A DNA stretch of 64,000 bases from assembly GCA_035631655.1 (NCBI GenBank), contig DASQIH010000002.1, forward strand, positions 5,338 to 69,337, read 5' to 3'. A program made the position numbers and the translations under genes. The notes below the pieces were generated by a model. It worked only from the letters and a program-made list of their open reading frames with translations, made no database searches and was not told the DNA's origin. The stretch is from Gp1-AA122 sp035631655 (GTDB taxonomy: Bacteria; Acidobacteriota; Terriglobia; Terriglobales; Acidobacteriaceae). Positions within the stretch are counted from its first letter, which is position 1. Each line of letters opens with the position of its first letter. This document shows, piece after piece, positions 16,789 to 25,870 of the stretch.

Positions 16789-17715
16789 ATGCACACGCAT
16801 GCCAGTCCTGGCGCTAACGGCAGCCCTTCCCGGGTGCTGAAGATTTCCTCGCTGGTCACGCTGGTCTACATCGTGCTGCTGGTCATAGCCGGCGTCCGCG
16901 CCCATTCTCTGGCGCTGCTTTCTGAGGCTGGCCATAATCTCTCGGATTTCCTGGCTCTGCTGCTTTCGCTGACGGCGGTTTACCTGCACGCCCGGCCTCC
17001 GAGCGCAACCAAAACCTATGGCTACCATCGTGCCGGCGTTTTGGCTGCCCTGATCAACTCGGCTTCTCTAGTAGTGGTTGCGTTCCTTATTTTCTACGAA
17101 GCCTTCCGACGTTTGCAGAACCCCGAGCATGTTCACGCGGGCGTGATGATCGGAGTGGCCGCAGCCGGTGTGGTGATGAACGGCGTCATCGCGATACTTC
17201 TCTACCGCACCAGCCAGGACGTAAACATCCGCAGCGCTCTCTTGCACGAATTGGGCGACACGCTTTCCACTGCGGCCGTCATCGCAGGCGGCTGGGCGAT
17301 TATGCTGACCGGTCAGTACTGGATCGACTCGGCACTCTCCATTGGCATCGGCGCGCTGATTCTCTGGTCAGCATTCGGCATCGTGCGCGAGACCCTGAAT
17401 ATCCTGCTGGAAGGCACGCCGCGCGGCATGAAGCTGGGTCTGGTGGAGGAAGCCATCCGCTCTATCGAAGGCGTCAACGACGTGCACGACCTGCACGTCT
17501 GGAGCATTGGTTCGGAAACTCATGCCCTCTCCTGCCACATCGCCATCGCCGACATACCGCCCTCGGTCAGCGAGCGCATCTTGAAAGACGTGAAAGAGCG
17601 CCTGCTGCATGATTTCCGCATCGATCACACCACCATCCAGTTCGAGCACGTCGAATGCGAAGTGGCTCATGGCTGTGTGATTCCCGTCAGCGAGGCGGAA
17701 GAGCATCATCATTGA
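16789..17715 (+). CDS. Cation diffusion facilitator family metal exporter
   Basis: This is a CDF transporter of 308 residues that exchanges a divalent cation, probably zinc, cobalt or cadmium, for protons. The six-helix region shows both metal-site pairs: His49/Asp53 in HNLSD and His152/Asp156 in HELGD, the HxxxD pattern of zinc-type CDFs. The cytoplasmic C-terminal domain shows GVNDVHDLHVWSIGSE. A His-rich N terminus (MHTHAS) and a C-terminal EEHHH may bind metal. The assignment to CzcD/ZitB type is by motif only. Confidence 0.92.
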   Translation: MHTHASPGANGSPSRVLKISSLVTLVYIVLLVIAGVRAHSLALLSEAGHNLSDFLALLLSLTAVYLHARPPSATKTYGYHRAGVLAALINSASLVVVAFLIFYEAFRRLQNPEHVHAGVMIGVAAAGVVMNGVIAILLYRTSQDVNIRSALLHELGDTLSTAAVIAGGWAIMLTGQYWIDSALSIGIGALILWSAFGIVRETLNILLEGTPRGMKLGLVEEAIRSIEGVNDVHDLHVWSIGSETHALSCHIAIADIPPSVSERILKDVKERLLHDFRIDHTTIQFEHVECEVAHGCVIPVSEAEEHHH

Positions 17716-17735
17716 ATTGACATCCCCACTGAGTT

Positions 17736-17882
17736 GTCATCCTGAGCAGAGCAAGCCGTTGGCGAAGCGAACAGTTTGCGGAGTCGAAGGATCCCTATCA
17801 CCGCAAGACGACCGGTTGCTGTCTCGAGGAATTCCTGCCAGCAGGCCGGTCAAAACCCAGATCCCTCGCTGCGCTCGGATGC
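17736..17882. repeat. Cluster of family A repeats
   Basis: A long copy at 17736-17795 begins GTCATCCTGAGCAGAGC and ends GTCGAAGGATCCC, with extra material in its middle. A short inverted copy, ATCCCTCGCTGCGCTCGGAT, lies at 17860-17879. They fill the gap between the convergent CDF and DNA ligase genes. Confidence 0.75.
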
Positions 17883-17898
17883 CAAGTCTTAGAAAAAA

Positions 17899-19611
17899 TC
17901 AGGTTTTGTGGGCGTGCTGCCGCTCATAAATTTCTCTCACCCGCTCAATCGTATCCGCTTCTTCCGGCAACTTATCCGGCCGCAGACGCACGATCCGAGG
18001 AAAGCGTAGAGCATACCCGCTGTTATGCCGGTCGGAGCGCATCATGTTGTTGAAAGCCACTTCCAGAACGATTTTCGACTCTACTTCCAGCAGCATTCCG
18101 TGATCGGCAACCTTGTGCTCGAGAAACCATTTGGTCATCTCGGCGACTTCAGAATCCGTCAGGCCCGAGTAAGCTTTCCCGATATTCACCAGCCGATCTC
18201 CATCCCAGACCGCAAAGGTGTAGTCGCTGAGAACGCCGATGCGTTTGCCGTGACCGTACTCGACCGCCGTGACCACGACATCCAAGGTGGCCAGCTCGCG
18301 CTTCATCTTCAGCCACGATTTGCCACGCCGGCCTGGCGTGTAGACAGATTCAAGGTCCTTGATCATGAGCCCTTCGTTGCCCCGTGCCTGAGCGGCAACA
18401 AACAATTCTTCCAACTGCTCCGGAGCAGATGCCTGAGAAGCCGGGGCCCGAATGACGTGGGCAGCGGCGGGCAGGTGGTCCGGCTCGAACAAAAGGTGTC
18501 CTTGAGCTGGCCCCCTCCTGGCCACCAGCGCCCTGGGCGCAGAAAGCAGGCGATTGAGAATCTCGGCCCGCTGGCGCAGAGGCCGGTCGATCACTAACTC
18601 GCCCCCAACATAAAGAACATCAAACGCAAGATAGGCCACCGGCACCTGCCGCATCATTTCTTCGCTGACCTTCTTGCGTCCCAGCCGCTGCTGCAATGCA
18701 CTGAACGGCAAGGCTCGGCCCTGCTCGGGAGAATCGTTGGGCGGGTAGTTCCAAGCCACGATTTCGCCATCGAAAATCGTATCCGGAAGGCCAGCCAAAG
18801 CATCGGGCAATTCGGGGAACGACTCCGTGATTTCGTCTCTCGTGCGGGAGAAAATCTTCACTTCTCCACCCGAACAATGGGCCTGGGCCCTAATTCCGTC
18901 GTATTTGTCCTCGATGGCGGCGTTGGAAAAGTAGCTCAAGGCTTCCGTAGTGGACTCGACAGGGCTGGCCAGCATGAACCCGAGCGGATGAAAGAGGCGC
19001 ATTTTCGCTTCGCAGAGACGACCCTCGGCAGCCAGACGTAGCGTTTCCCCGATGTCCCCCAGCAACATGTTGGCCCGTTGAATTTCAGACAGGTTCAAAC
19101 CATAGGCTTTGGCGATCGCCTCTTCCACCAGGCTTTCTTTCAGGCCGATGCGCAGGTCGCCGGTCATGATCTTGATGAGGTATTTGGCTTCAAGTGGGGT
19201 CGCACGCGCCAGCAGTTCCCGCAAGAGAGCGGCCTTGGCAGAAGGTCCCCGCGCCTTGGCGATCTCGCGGAAGAGCTCCCGCACCTCAGCCGCATTCAAG
19301 TCTGTGCCGGATTTCTTGGATGGCAGCACCTCGCCGGCAACTGCGCCCAGGTCGCCGTGCTTCCGATACGACGCGCTGAGCTCAGCTTCGTTTTTGTCCG
19401 ATAATTCCCGGACGACTTGCCACAGCAGCGCTCCGCCGACTTGCAGCGGGCTGTCATCCCCCATGGGAAAGGGACGGCCGGAGAGAAAAACGGCCGAGAC
19501 AGCAGCTTCCTCCGGGGTTCTAGACTTCAGGTATTCGGCGACAATCGAGATCTTCTCCAGCTTCTTGGTGGTGGACGCGATGCGCTCGCAGGCTTCTGCC
19601 AGCTGCTGCAT
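17899..19611 (-). CDS. ATP-dependent DNA ligase
   Basis: This is an archaeal/eukaryotic-type DNA ligase of about 570 residues. The three domains are in order: an N-terminal DNA-binding domain (1-200, with KIMTGDLRIGLKESLVEEA), the adenylation domain with the catalytic Lys236 in EDKYDGIR, and the OB domain ending in RFPRIVRLRPDK. Motif III (DGEIVAWN), motif IV (EGLMIKD) and motif V (WLKMKRE) are visible. There is no nuclease or polymerase domain, so it is the stand-alone form and not LigD. The ATG at 19611 fits the usual family start; in-frame starts at 19653 and 19668 are possible. Confidence 0.92.
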   Translation of the reverse strand: MQQLAEACERIASTTKKLEKISIVAEYLKSRTPEEAAVSAVFLSGRPFPMGDDSPLQVGGALLWQVVRELSDKNEAELSASYRKHGDLGAVAGEVLPSKKSGTDLNAAEVRELFREIAKARGPSAKAALLRELLARATPLEAKYLIKIMTGDLRIGLKESLVEEAIAKAYGLNLSEIQRANMLLGDIGETLRLAAEGRLCEAKMRLFHPLGFMLASPVESTTEALSYFSNAAIEDKYDGIRAQAHCSGGEVKIFSRTRDEITESFPELPDALAGLPDTIFDGEIVAWNYPPNDSPEQGRALPFSALQQRLGRKKVSEEMMRQVPVAYLAFDVLYVGGELVIDRPLRQRAEILNRLLSAPRALVARRGPAQGHLLFEPDHLPAAAHVIRAPASQASAPEQLEELFVAAQARGNEGLMIKDLESVYTPGRRGKSWLKMKRELATLDVVVTAVEYGHGKRIGVLSDYTFAVWDGDRLVNIGKAYSGLTDSEVAEMTKWFLEHKVADHGMLLEVESKIVLEVAFNNMMRSDRHNSGYALRFPRIVRLRPDKLPEEADTIERVREIYERQHAHKT

Positions 19612-19759
19612 GGCAATTTCGATGCTCGGGAACTCCCGCCAGACTCTAACCATCTCAGAAACTGGCACTTAGGTCACGTAAGTGGCTGTCGGAAGCGCCC
19701 CCAAGCTGTGGTACTCTTAGTGTTTGAGGCGTCTGCCCGGAAGGAATCATCTAATCCGC

Positions 19760-20746
19760 ATGCATCGGTTGCATTCCATGTGGCGTTTTCTGGTGGCCAT
19801 CCAACTTCTGCCTGCGCTCGAAGGCGGCGAGGAAACTCTTGTCGGCGGCCAAGCCGTGCTGGAAGGGGTGATGATGCGTTCTCCCCACGCTTGGGGAATC
19901 GCCGTCCGCAAACCCTCCGGCGAAATGGCTATTCACAGTGAACAATTGGAGCGCCTCTCGGAAAAACATAAGTGGATGGGATGGCCGGTCGTCCGCGGAG
20001 TCATGACTTTGGGACACGCGATGACTCTCGGTTTCCGGGCACTTCGTTACTCGGCCAATGTTGTGTTGGACCAGGTGCCCGCCGACGAGAAAGGTAAGAA
20101 GCTCGAGATCAGCAGCTGGCTGGCGGCAGTCAACATCATCATCTCAGTCGGCTTCTTCATCTTTATGTACAAGTTCCTGCCGCTGGTCGCAGCGACCGAA
20201 CTGAGGCGCGTTAATCCAGTTTTCGGTGAGCGGATCATCTTTAACCTGATAGACGGCGCAATTCGCATTGCGCTATTTCTCCTGTTTATCTGGGCGACGT
20301 CGCTGCTGCGGGATATCCGCCGCGTCTATCAGTACCATGGCGCCGAGCATAAGACGGTCTTCGCATTCGAAGCCGGCGACCCGCTGCAGACCGGCGAGGT
20401 GCAGAAGTATTCGACCTATCACCCGCGCTGCGGCACCAGCTTCCTGATGACCGTGATGATCATCTCGATCCTGATCTATACCTTGGTTCCGTCGGTAACG
20501 TTCTGGGGACGCTTTGTGGCTCGCATTGCACTGCTGCCGTTAATTGCCGGGCTGTCGTACGAAGTCATCCGCTTCGCCGCCAAGCATCGCGGCTCGCTCT
20601 TTGCCCTGATGACCGCCCCAGGCCTCTGGCTGCAACGCATCACCACGCAGCCGCCGTCGGATGACCAGGTTGAGTGCGCGATCAAAGCCCTCGACGAAGC
20701 TATGCAACTGGAAAAACAGCATGGCGGAGAACTGGTGATCGCCTAG
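19760..20746 (+). CDS. DUF1385 family membrane protein
   Basis: This conserved protein of unknown function has about 328 residues. The family signature is clear: ETLVGGQAVLEGVMMRSPHAW near the N terminus (read as two parts, GGQAVLEGVMMRSP) and YHGAEHKTVFAFE in the middle. Around four membrane segments are visible between residues 110 and 275. DUF1385 genes often lie next to prfA and prmC in other phyla, and here prfA and prmC do follow, but after a four-helix-bundle gene. The ATG at 19760 has GGAAGGAA about 13 bases upstream; an ATG at 19778 is also possible. Confidence 0.88.
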   Translation: MHRLHSMWRFLVAIQLLPALEGGEETLVGGQAVLEGVMMRSPHAWGIAVRKPSGEMAIHSEQLERLSEKHKWMGWPVVRGVMTLGHAMTLGFRALRYSANVVLDQVPADEKGKKLEISSWLAAVNIIISVGFFIFMYKFLPLVAATELRRVNPVFGERIIFNLIDGAIRIALFLLFIWATSLLRDIRRVYQYHGAEHKTVFAFEAGDPLQTGEVQKYSTYHPRCGTSFLMTVMIISILIYTLVPSVTFWGRFVARIALLPLIAGLSYEVIRFAAKHRGSLFALMTAPGLWLQRITTQPPSDDQVECAIKALDEAMQLEKQHGGELVIA

Positions 20747-20775
20747 CGGCCCCCCGCCGCGAAATCACATCGTCT

Positions 20776-21220
20776 GTGGTCGTTGGTCCTTGGTCGTTGG
20801 CCTCCTTCAAAATAGACTCCACTGCGGAGGCTCACATGTCATCATCATTTAGGGATTTGCGCGTGTGGCAGGAAGCATTGCGATTATCGGCCGAGACTTA
20901 TCGAATCACGACAGGTTTCCCCAGGCATGAGCTCTATGGTTTGAGCCAGCAGATGCGCCGGGCAGCCGTTTCCGTCCCCAGCAATATTGCGGAGGGCAAG
21001 GGCCGACGCACCGATCGCGAGTTTGGACAATTCCTATTCCATGCCCGCGGTTCACTGCTCGAGCTTGAAACGCAGGTTATGATCGCTCATGAATTGCGCT
21101 ACATTTCAGAGCAAGAGATGAACAAATTCTTAGAAAAGGCAGCCACCGTTGGCAGAAGTTTCAGTGGTCTAAGCAATGCTATTTCAGGGCCAAAGACCAA
21201 CGACCAACGACCAACGACTC
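20776..21220. repeat. Inverted pair of family G repeats bracketing the four-helix-bundle gene
   Basis: The left arm (20776-20802) is GGTCGTTGGTCCTTGGTCG-type DNA and the right arm (21189-21218) is its complement, built of GACCAACGACCAAC units. The arms are about 390 bases apart. The right arm is translated as the last residues of the four-helix-bundle protein and stops just before the prfA ATG. Confidence 0.85.
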
Positions 21221-21228
21221 ATGTTTGA
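20836..21228 (+). CDS. Four helix bundle protein (23S rRNA intervening-sequence / Avd-like family)
   Basis: This is a small helical protein of 130 residues. The family hallmarks are FRDLRVWQEALRLS at the start, the MRRAAVSVPSNIAEGKGR loop and FLFHARGSLLELETQ. Members are related to proteins encoded in 23S rRNA intervening sequences and to the Avd accessory protein of diversity-generating retroelements, but most have no known function, and no reverse transcriptase is present here. GGAGG lies upstream of the ATG. The C-terminal tail GPKTNDQRPTTHV is encoded by the right family G repeat. The stop codon overlaps the prfA start by 8 bases. Confidence 0.9.
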   Translation: MSSSFRDLRVWQEALRLSAETYRITTGFPRHELYGLSQQMRRAAVSVPSNIAEGKGRRTDREFGQFLFHARGSLLELETQVMIAHELRYISEQEMNKFLEKAATVGRSFSGLSNAISGPKTNDQRPTTHV

Positions 21229-22300
21229 AAGACTCGACCAAATCGAAGCCCGCTACGAGGAATTGACCCACGCCCTCGCCTCGCCGGAGATCATGAACGA
21301 TTCGGCGAAATACCAGAAGACTGCCAAGGCGCACAGTGAAATCACTCCCGTCGTCGAACGCTACCGGGAGTACAAGGATCTGAAGAAGGGAATCGCTGAA
21401 AGCAAGGCTGTGCTGGCCGATGAAAAAGATCCTGAGATGCGCGCCTACGCTCAGGAAGAACTGGACAAGCTAGAAGCCCGTCTGGCTGAGACCGAGCAGG
21501 AACTGAAAGTCCTGCTGCTACCCAAAGATCCAAATGACGAGAAAGACGTCATCCTGGAAATCCGCGCCGGAACGGGCGGCGATGAGGCCACGCTGTTTGC
21601 CGCGGAGATGTTCCGCATGTACACCCGATATGCCGAGAGCCAGGGCTGGAAAGTGGAAGTGCTGAATACCTCGGAGTCGGGTGTTGGCGGCTTGAAAGAA
21701 GTGATTGCCCTGATTTCTGGCGAACGGGTCTACTCGCGCTTGAAATACGAAAGCGGCGTGCACCGTGTGCAGCGAGTCCCGCAAACCGAACAGCAGGGAC
21801 GCGTGCATACTTCGGCGGTTACAGTTGCCGTGCTACCCGAGGCCGAAGACGTGGATATTAAGATCGAGCCAAAAGACCTGCGGATCGACACCTTCTGCTC
21901 TTCCGGGCCCGGCGGTCAGTCGGTGAATACAACCTATTCTGCGGTCCGTATCACCCATCTTCCGACCAATACTGTGGTCAGTTGTCAGGACGAAAAGTCG
22001 CAGATTAAGAACCGGGACAAGGCGATGCGGGTCTTGCGTTCGCGTCTCTACGAAATGGAAATGCAGAAGCAGCAGGAGGCGCTCGCGAAAGAGCGCAAGA
22101 CCATGGTGGGGAGCGGAGACCGCAGCGAGAAAATTCGTACTTACAACTTCCCGCAGAACCGCGTGACCGACCACCGCATCGGCCTCACTATCCACCAGCT
22201 AGAAGCCGTGATGGACGGCAAGCTCCAGCCCCTGGTGGAAGCGTTGGTGACTCATTACCAAGCCGAAAAGCTGAAGCAGGAAACCGCATCTGTGGTCTAA
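21221..22300 (+). CDS. prfA: Peptide chain release factor 1
   Basis: RF1 recognises UAA and UAG stop codons and triggers peptide release. The protein has 359 residues. The GGQ motif is in SSGPGGQSVNTTYSAVRITH, and the PxT-type stop codon recognition loop region precedes it (VPQTEQQGRVHTS). The start MFERLDQIEARYEEL is typical. The ATG overlaps the end of the four-helix-bundle gene, so translation may be coupled. The downstream gene prmC encodes the methylase that modifies the Gln of GGQ, which fits the usual pairing. Confidence 0.97.
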   Translation: MFERLDQIEARYEELTHALASPEIMNDSAKYQKTAKAHSEITPVVERYREYKDLKKGIAESKAVLADEKDPEMRAYAQEELDKLEARLAETEQELKVLLLPKDPNDEKDVILEIRAGTGGDEATLFAAEMFRMYTRYAESQGWKVEVLNTSESGVGGLKEVIALISGERVYSRLKYESGVHRVQRVPQTEQQGRVHTSAVTVAVLPEAEDVDIKIEPKDLRIDTFCSSGPGGQSVNTTYSAVRITHLPTNTVVSCQDEKSQIKNRDKAMRVLRSRLYEMEMQKQQEALAKERKTMVGSGDRSEKIRTYNFPQNRVTDHRIGLTIHQLEAVMDGKLQPLVEALVTHYQAEKLKQETASVV

Positions 22301-22411
22301 GTAGCGCCGCCGTCCCGGCGGCTGTCCTGCGGGCGTCCCGCCCGCAGCAACAACAGATTCCGATCTGAAGAGGAGATTGAACCGGCGAATGCCGGCGGGA
22401 GGCCGGCGCTA
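22301..22411. repeat. Family C hairpins (GTAGCGCCGGCGTC type)
   Basis: Three GC-rich hairpins follow the prfA stop codon: GCCGCCGTCCCGGCGGC, GCGGGCGTCCCGCCCGC, and a GCCGGCGGGAGGCCGGC copy at about 22390-22406 that resembles the first unit in inverse. A closely related array precedes trmFO at 32096-32147. Confidence 0.8.
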
Positions 22412-22416
22412 CTCCC

Positions 22417-23277
22417 TTGTGGTCAAATATCCGTGTGCGCCTGAAAGACGCCCTCATTTCCGCCATAGACGGTCTCACCGCCGCTCATGTCGGCTCACCT
22501 CGCATGAATGCGGAAGTGCTCCTCATGTTCACGCTGAGTTGCGATCGTGCTTACCTTTATGGGCACCCGGAACGGGAACTGACAGAAGATGAATCGAGCC
22601 GTTACGGCCAGGCCCTTGCGCAGCGCTGTCATGGAGTTCCCTCGCAATACATCACCGGCCACCAGGAGTTCTGGGGCATGGACCTGATCGTTTCGCCAGC
22701 CGTACTAATTCCGCGTCCTGAAACTGAGCACGTGATCGAAACCATATTGCCACTAGCTCGCAATGTGGCGAAGCCCAAGATTGTGGAGGTTGGAACCGGC
22801 TCGGGCTGCATCGCTCTGGCTTTAGCCAAGGAATTGCCCGAAGCCGAAATCCACGCCACCGAGATATCTCCAGCAGCCCTAGAGATTGCCGGGGCCAATG
22901 CGGCCCGCGCGCAATTGCAATCTCGCATTCACTTCCACCAAGCTGATTTGCTCCAGGGCCTCGAACCCGGCTCCTTTGACTTCGTCGTCTCCAATCCCCC
23001 TTACGTCGGCGAATCCGAAGAGGACCAGGTTCAACTCGAAGTCCGTAAGTTCGAACCGCGCAGCGCAGTTTTTGCCGGTCCCACCGGCCTGGAAATCATC
23101 GAACAACTCGTCCCCGCGGCCGGCGCCGCCCTTAAACCCGGCGGATGTCTGGTGATGGAAATCAGCGGCTCCATTGCTGCCGGTGTGCGGCAGTTACTGG
23201 CTGATTGGCAGGAAGTTCGAATTAGCGACGATCTGCAGGGCATCCCCCGCATCGCCTGCGCCCGGAAACCACAATAG
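22417..23277 (+). CDS. prmC: Peptide chain release factor N5-glutamine methyltransferase
   Basis: PrmC methylates the Gln of the GGQ motif of release factors using S-adenosylmethionine. It has 286 residues. The N-terminal helical domain contains VLIPRPETEHVIE, the SAM-binding motif is EVGTGSGCIALALAKE and the catalytic NPPY is in FVVSNPPYVGESE. The TTG at 22417 is taken as start; GTG at 22435 is a good alternative. It lies directly downstream of prfA, separated by family C hairpins. Confidence 0.95.
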   Translation: MWSNIRVRLKDALISAIDGLTAAHVGSPRMNAEVLLMFTLSCDRAYLYGHPERELTEDESSRYGQALAQRCHGVPSQYITGHQEFWGMDLIVSPAVLIPRPETEHVIETILPLARNVAKPKIVEVGTGSGCIALALAKELPEAEIHATEISPAALEIAGANAARAQLQSRIHFHQADLLQGLEPGSFDFVVSNPPYVGESEEDQVQLEVRKFEPRSAVFAGPTGLEIIEQLVPAAGAALKPGGCLVMEISGSIAAGVRQLLADWQEVRISDDLQGIPRIACARKPQ

Positions 23278-23430
23278 CTGGGAAAGCCGCTCTGGCCGTT
23301 TTCCATCTGCTCGGGCTACACTATTCGGTGCCAGCCACACTGTAAGTGCGCTGCCAAATTCGTTTCGCATCAGGGCATGCCTTCAGAGACTGCGGAAAAA
23401 CTCCGATTTCTGGCTTTGGAAACATCGTTT

Positions 23431-25653
23431 ATGCGTCTACTTCTTGCATTATTAATTGTTTCCTCAACCGCCTTGGGTGCGGCTCAAACCGTGGTGGAAG
23501 GCGCTGTCCACGACTCGTCCGGCAATCCCGTTCGCGCCGCCAAAGTCCTTCTCGAACGCACGAGCGGCGTACCTGGGCATATCAATACGACGGACGACAA
23601 TGGCCGATTCCACTTCGCTGCTGTTGATGCAGGCGCCTACCGGCTGAAGACGGAAGCTCCCGGCTTTTACACATCCGACTATGAACTCACCGTCCGTCCT
23701 CGTCAGCCGGTCACGCTCACGATCGAGTTACAGCCCGCGAAAACCGCCCAGCAGACGGTTGAAGTAAAGGCACTTTACCGCGCCGTGGATCCCGAGAAGA
23801 CCGGCAGCTCCCAAACTTTTACGCACGAAGACTTGGAGCGGCTGCCTGATCCTCTCGTTGAGAACACAAATGCTCTCGTGGCTAACCTCACGCCGGGCGC
23901 GAGCCAGAGCCACGACAACTTCATCAACGTCCGCGGCAACGAATTCTCCCTGCACGAATTCATAAACGGAGTTTCATTCCTCGACAACACGCAGCCCCAG
24001 TTCGGCCCGGGAGTTAGTCCGCAGATTTTTGAGACGGTGGACCTGATGACCGGAGGCTTCGCTCCCGAGTACGGCAACCGTTTCGGTGGGGTGCTCGATA
24101 TCACCACCCGCTCCGGTGCAACCATGCAGGGACAGGGCGACGTCAACTTCCGCGGCGCTACTGTGAGCAACTACGACTTGAATGCCGACTATGGCGGCCA
24201 GATCGGCAAGATTGGCTACTACTTGTTTGCTGATGGCTTTACCTCGGGCCGCTATCTGGACCCGCCTGAGCCAGGGGAACTGCACGATTTCGGTCAAGGC
24301 TCCCGCGCCACCGCCCAGTTGGACTGGCACTCGAGCAAAGACACTTTGAAGCTCCTCCTCATGGGCGGCGGCACAAATTTCCAGCAGCCGAATCTCACCG
24401 AGGACCAACTCGTCGGCCGCGATGCGGACCGGCATCTAAGGCAGCACACCGCCATCCTGAACTGGCTGCACAATTTCTCGTCCAACACCTTGATCTCGAC
24501 CTCATTCTACGAGCGGCTCGGTTCAGACCGCGTCCTGCCGACCACCGACCCAGTCACCCCGTTGTCGATAGCCTCGCGCAGCACGCTGACAGTTGGCATT
24601 AAGAGCGACCTCTTCCGTCTGTGGCATAACCACGTTCTTAAAGGAGGCATTGAGCTGCTCCGTCTGCGGGAACTGGAGAGCTTCTTCTTCGACAGCCGCG
24701 GCGATCCTGACGTCTTTCCTCCCTTCAGCGCCGGAAGGAAGGGCGGGCAGGCCAGCGCGTACTTGCAAGATCACTTTTCGCCCTTTCGGAATCTCTGGGT
24801 GGATGTCGGCGCACGGTACGACCACTTCCAGCTGGTGCAGACTGGTGTCCACCTAAGTCCCCGTTTGGGGCTTGCCTATCATGTCAACCGTACAAATACG
24901 GCCATTCACGCGGCCTACAACCGCTTCTTCTCGCCCCCGCCTATCGAGTACTCGCTCCTGGCTAGCTTCATCGGCCACAATGCAATTGATCCCAGCCAAA
25001 GGGTGGGCGACGTCCGGGCATATACGCAGAATTATTTTGAGGTAGGACTAGCGCAGGAACTGCACCCGAGAATCAGCCTGGAGGTGAATGCGTATCTGCA
25101 CACCGGGCACAACAGCTTCGAAAATCACGAGATCAGCATCTCCCGTATCTTTCTGCCTATTAACTTCCACACTGCACGTTCCACTGGTGCGGAGCTGATC
25201 ATGAACATGCGCCAACTCGAACGGCTCGGAATCAGCGGCCGCTTCCAATACGCCGTAGCTCGCACTTTTTTCTACGGCCCAGTCACGGGCGGTTTCACCG
25301 GCGACGAAATTCTTGCTCCTGGCGAACGCATCATGCCTGCATTCGACCAAACCCATACCGGTACGGCTCAGCTCTTCTACCACAATCGCTGGCGCAGCTT
25401 GTGGGCAGGCAGTGCAATGCGTTACGGCAGCGGGACGGTGGTCGAAAGAGGGCCTCGTCTACCGCAACATCTGACGGCCGATCTCGCCACCGGGTTGAAC
25501 CTCTGGAGCACTGAGCCGCGCCGGCTCGACCTGGAGCTCGACATCACCAACGTCTCGGATAGCCGCTACAAAATTGCCAAGGAAAGCGAAGAAATTCCCA
25601 TCCAATATGCTCCTTCGCGCACGATTGGCGGCAGCTTGAAATTCCACTTCTGA
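23431..25653 (+). CDS. TonB-dependent receptor with carboxypeptidase regulatory-like domain
   Basis: This outer membrane receptor has 740 residues. After a signal peptide (MRLLLALLIVSSTALGAAQ) comes a carboxypeptidase-regulatory-like domain (about 22-105, VVEGAVHDSSGNPVRAAKVL), a plug domain (about 125-235, with NVRGNEFSLHEFINGV and MTGGFAPEYGNRFGGVLDI) and a beta-barrel to the C terminus, which ends in the aromatic signature GGSLKFHF. The ligand is unknown. The ATG at 23431 is chosen because it starts the signal peptide; the open frame begins at 23377. No TonB or transport partner is adjacent. Confidence 0.9.
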   Translation: MRLLLALLIVSSTALGAAQTVVEGAVHDSSGNPVRAAKVLLERTSGVPGHINTTDDNGRFHFAAVDAGAYRLKTEAPGFYTSDYELTVRPRQPVTLTIELQPAKTAQQTVEVKALYRAVDPEKTGSSQTFTHEDLERLPDPLVENTNALVANLTPGASQSHDNFINVRGNEFSLHEFINGVSFLDNTQPQFGPGVSPQIFETVDLMTGGFAPEYGNRFGGVLDITTRSGATMQGQGDVNFRGATVSNYDLNADYGGQIGKIGYYLFADGFTSGRYLDPPEPGELHDFGQGSRATAQLDWHSSKDTLKLLLMGGGTNFQQPNLTEDQLVGRDADRHLRQHTAILNWLHNFSSNTLISTSFYERLGSDRVLPTTDPVTPLSIASRSTLTVGIKSDLFRLWHNHVLKGGIELLRLRELESFFFDSRGDPDVFPPFSAGRKGGQASAYLQDHFSPFRNLWVDVGARYDHFQLVQTGVHLSPRLGLAYHVNRTNTAIHAAYNRFFSPPPIEYSLLASFIGHNAIDPSQRVGDVRAYTQNYFEVGLAQELHPRISLEVNAYLHTGHNSFENHEISISRIFLPINFHTARSTGAELIMNMRQLERLGISGRFQYAVARTFFYGPVTGGFTGDEILAPGERIMPAFDQTHTGTAQLFYHNRWRSLWAGSAMRYGSGTVVERGPRLPQHLTADLATGLNLWSTEPRRLDLELDITNVSDSRYKIAKESEEIPIQYAPSRTIGGSLKFHF

Positions 25654-25679
25654 GGGTCCGTTTCGAGTCAGTTCCCCGT

Positions 25680-25764
25680 GTCATTCCGAGCGGAGCGAGG
25701 AATCTGCTTTCCTGTTCCTGACGAAACAGCAGATTCCTCACGGCTGAAGCCGCTTCGCAATGAC
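25680..25764. repeat. Inverted pair of family A repeats
   Basis: A direct copy (GTCATTCCGAGCGGAGCG, then GAGGAATCTGC) is followed by an inverted copy (GCAGATTCCTCACGGCTG to TTCGCAATGAC). Together they can fold into one long hairpin between the convergent TonB receptor and purF genes. Confidence 0.8.
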
Positions 25765-25800
25765 GAGGATTAGATAGTCTACCGGCGACAAGTAAAGGCG

Positions 25801-25858
25801 GTGTGGACGCGGGTCTTTGACCCGCCTTGCCCGCGTCAAAGACTCGGGCCCACATTTC
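25801..25858. repeat. Family B repeat, copy 2
   Basis: GTGTGGACGCGGGTCTTTGA is followed by CCCGCC and then by an inverted part GTCAAAGACTCGGGCCCAC. The outer arms GTGTGG/CCCAC and the inner arms GGGTCTTTGAC/GTCAAAGACTC pair with each other. It sits 12 bases before the purF stop codon. Confidence 0.7.
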
Positions 25859-25870
25859 TCTAAAGAAAAA

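Noticed and set aside
20674..20835. 54-codon N-terminal extension of the four-helix-bundle protein
   Set aside because: It overlaps the DUF1385 gene in another frame and the left repeat arm; the ATG at 20836 has a good ribosome binding site and the family-typical start.
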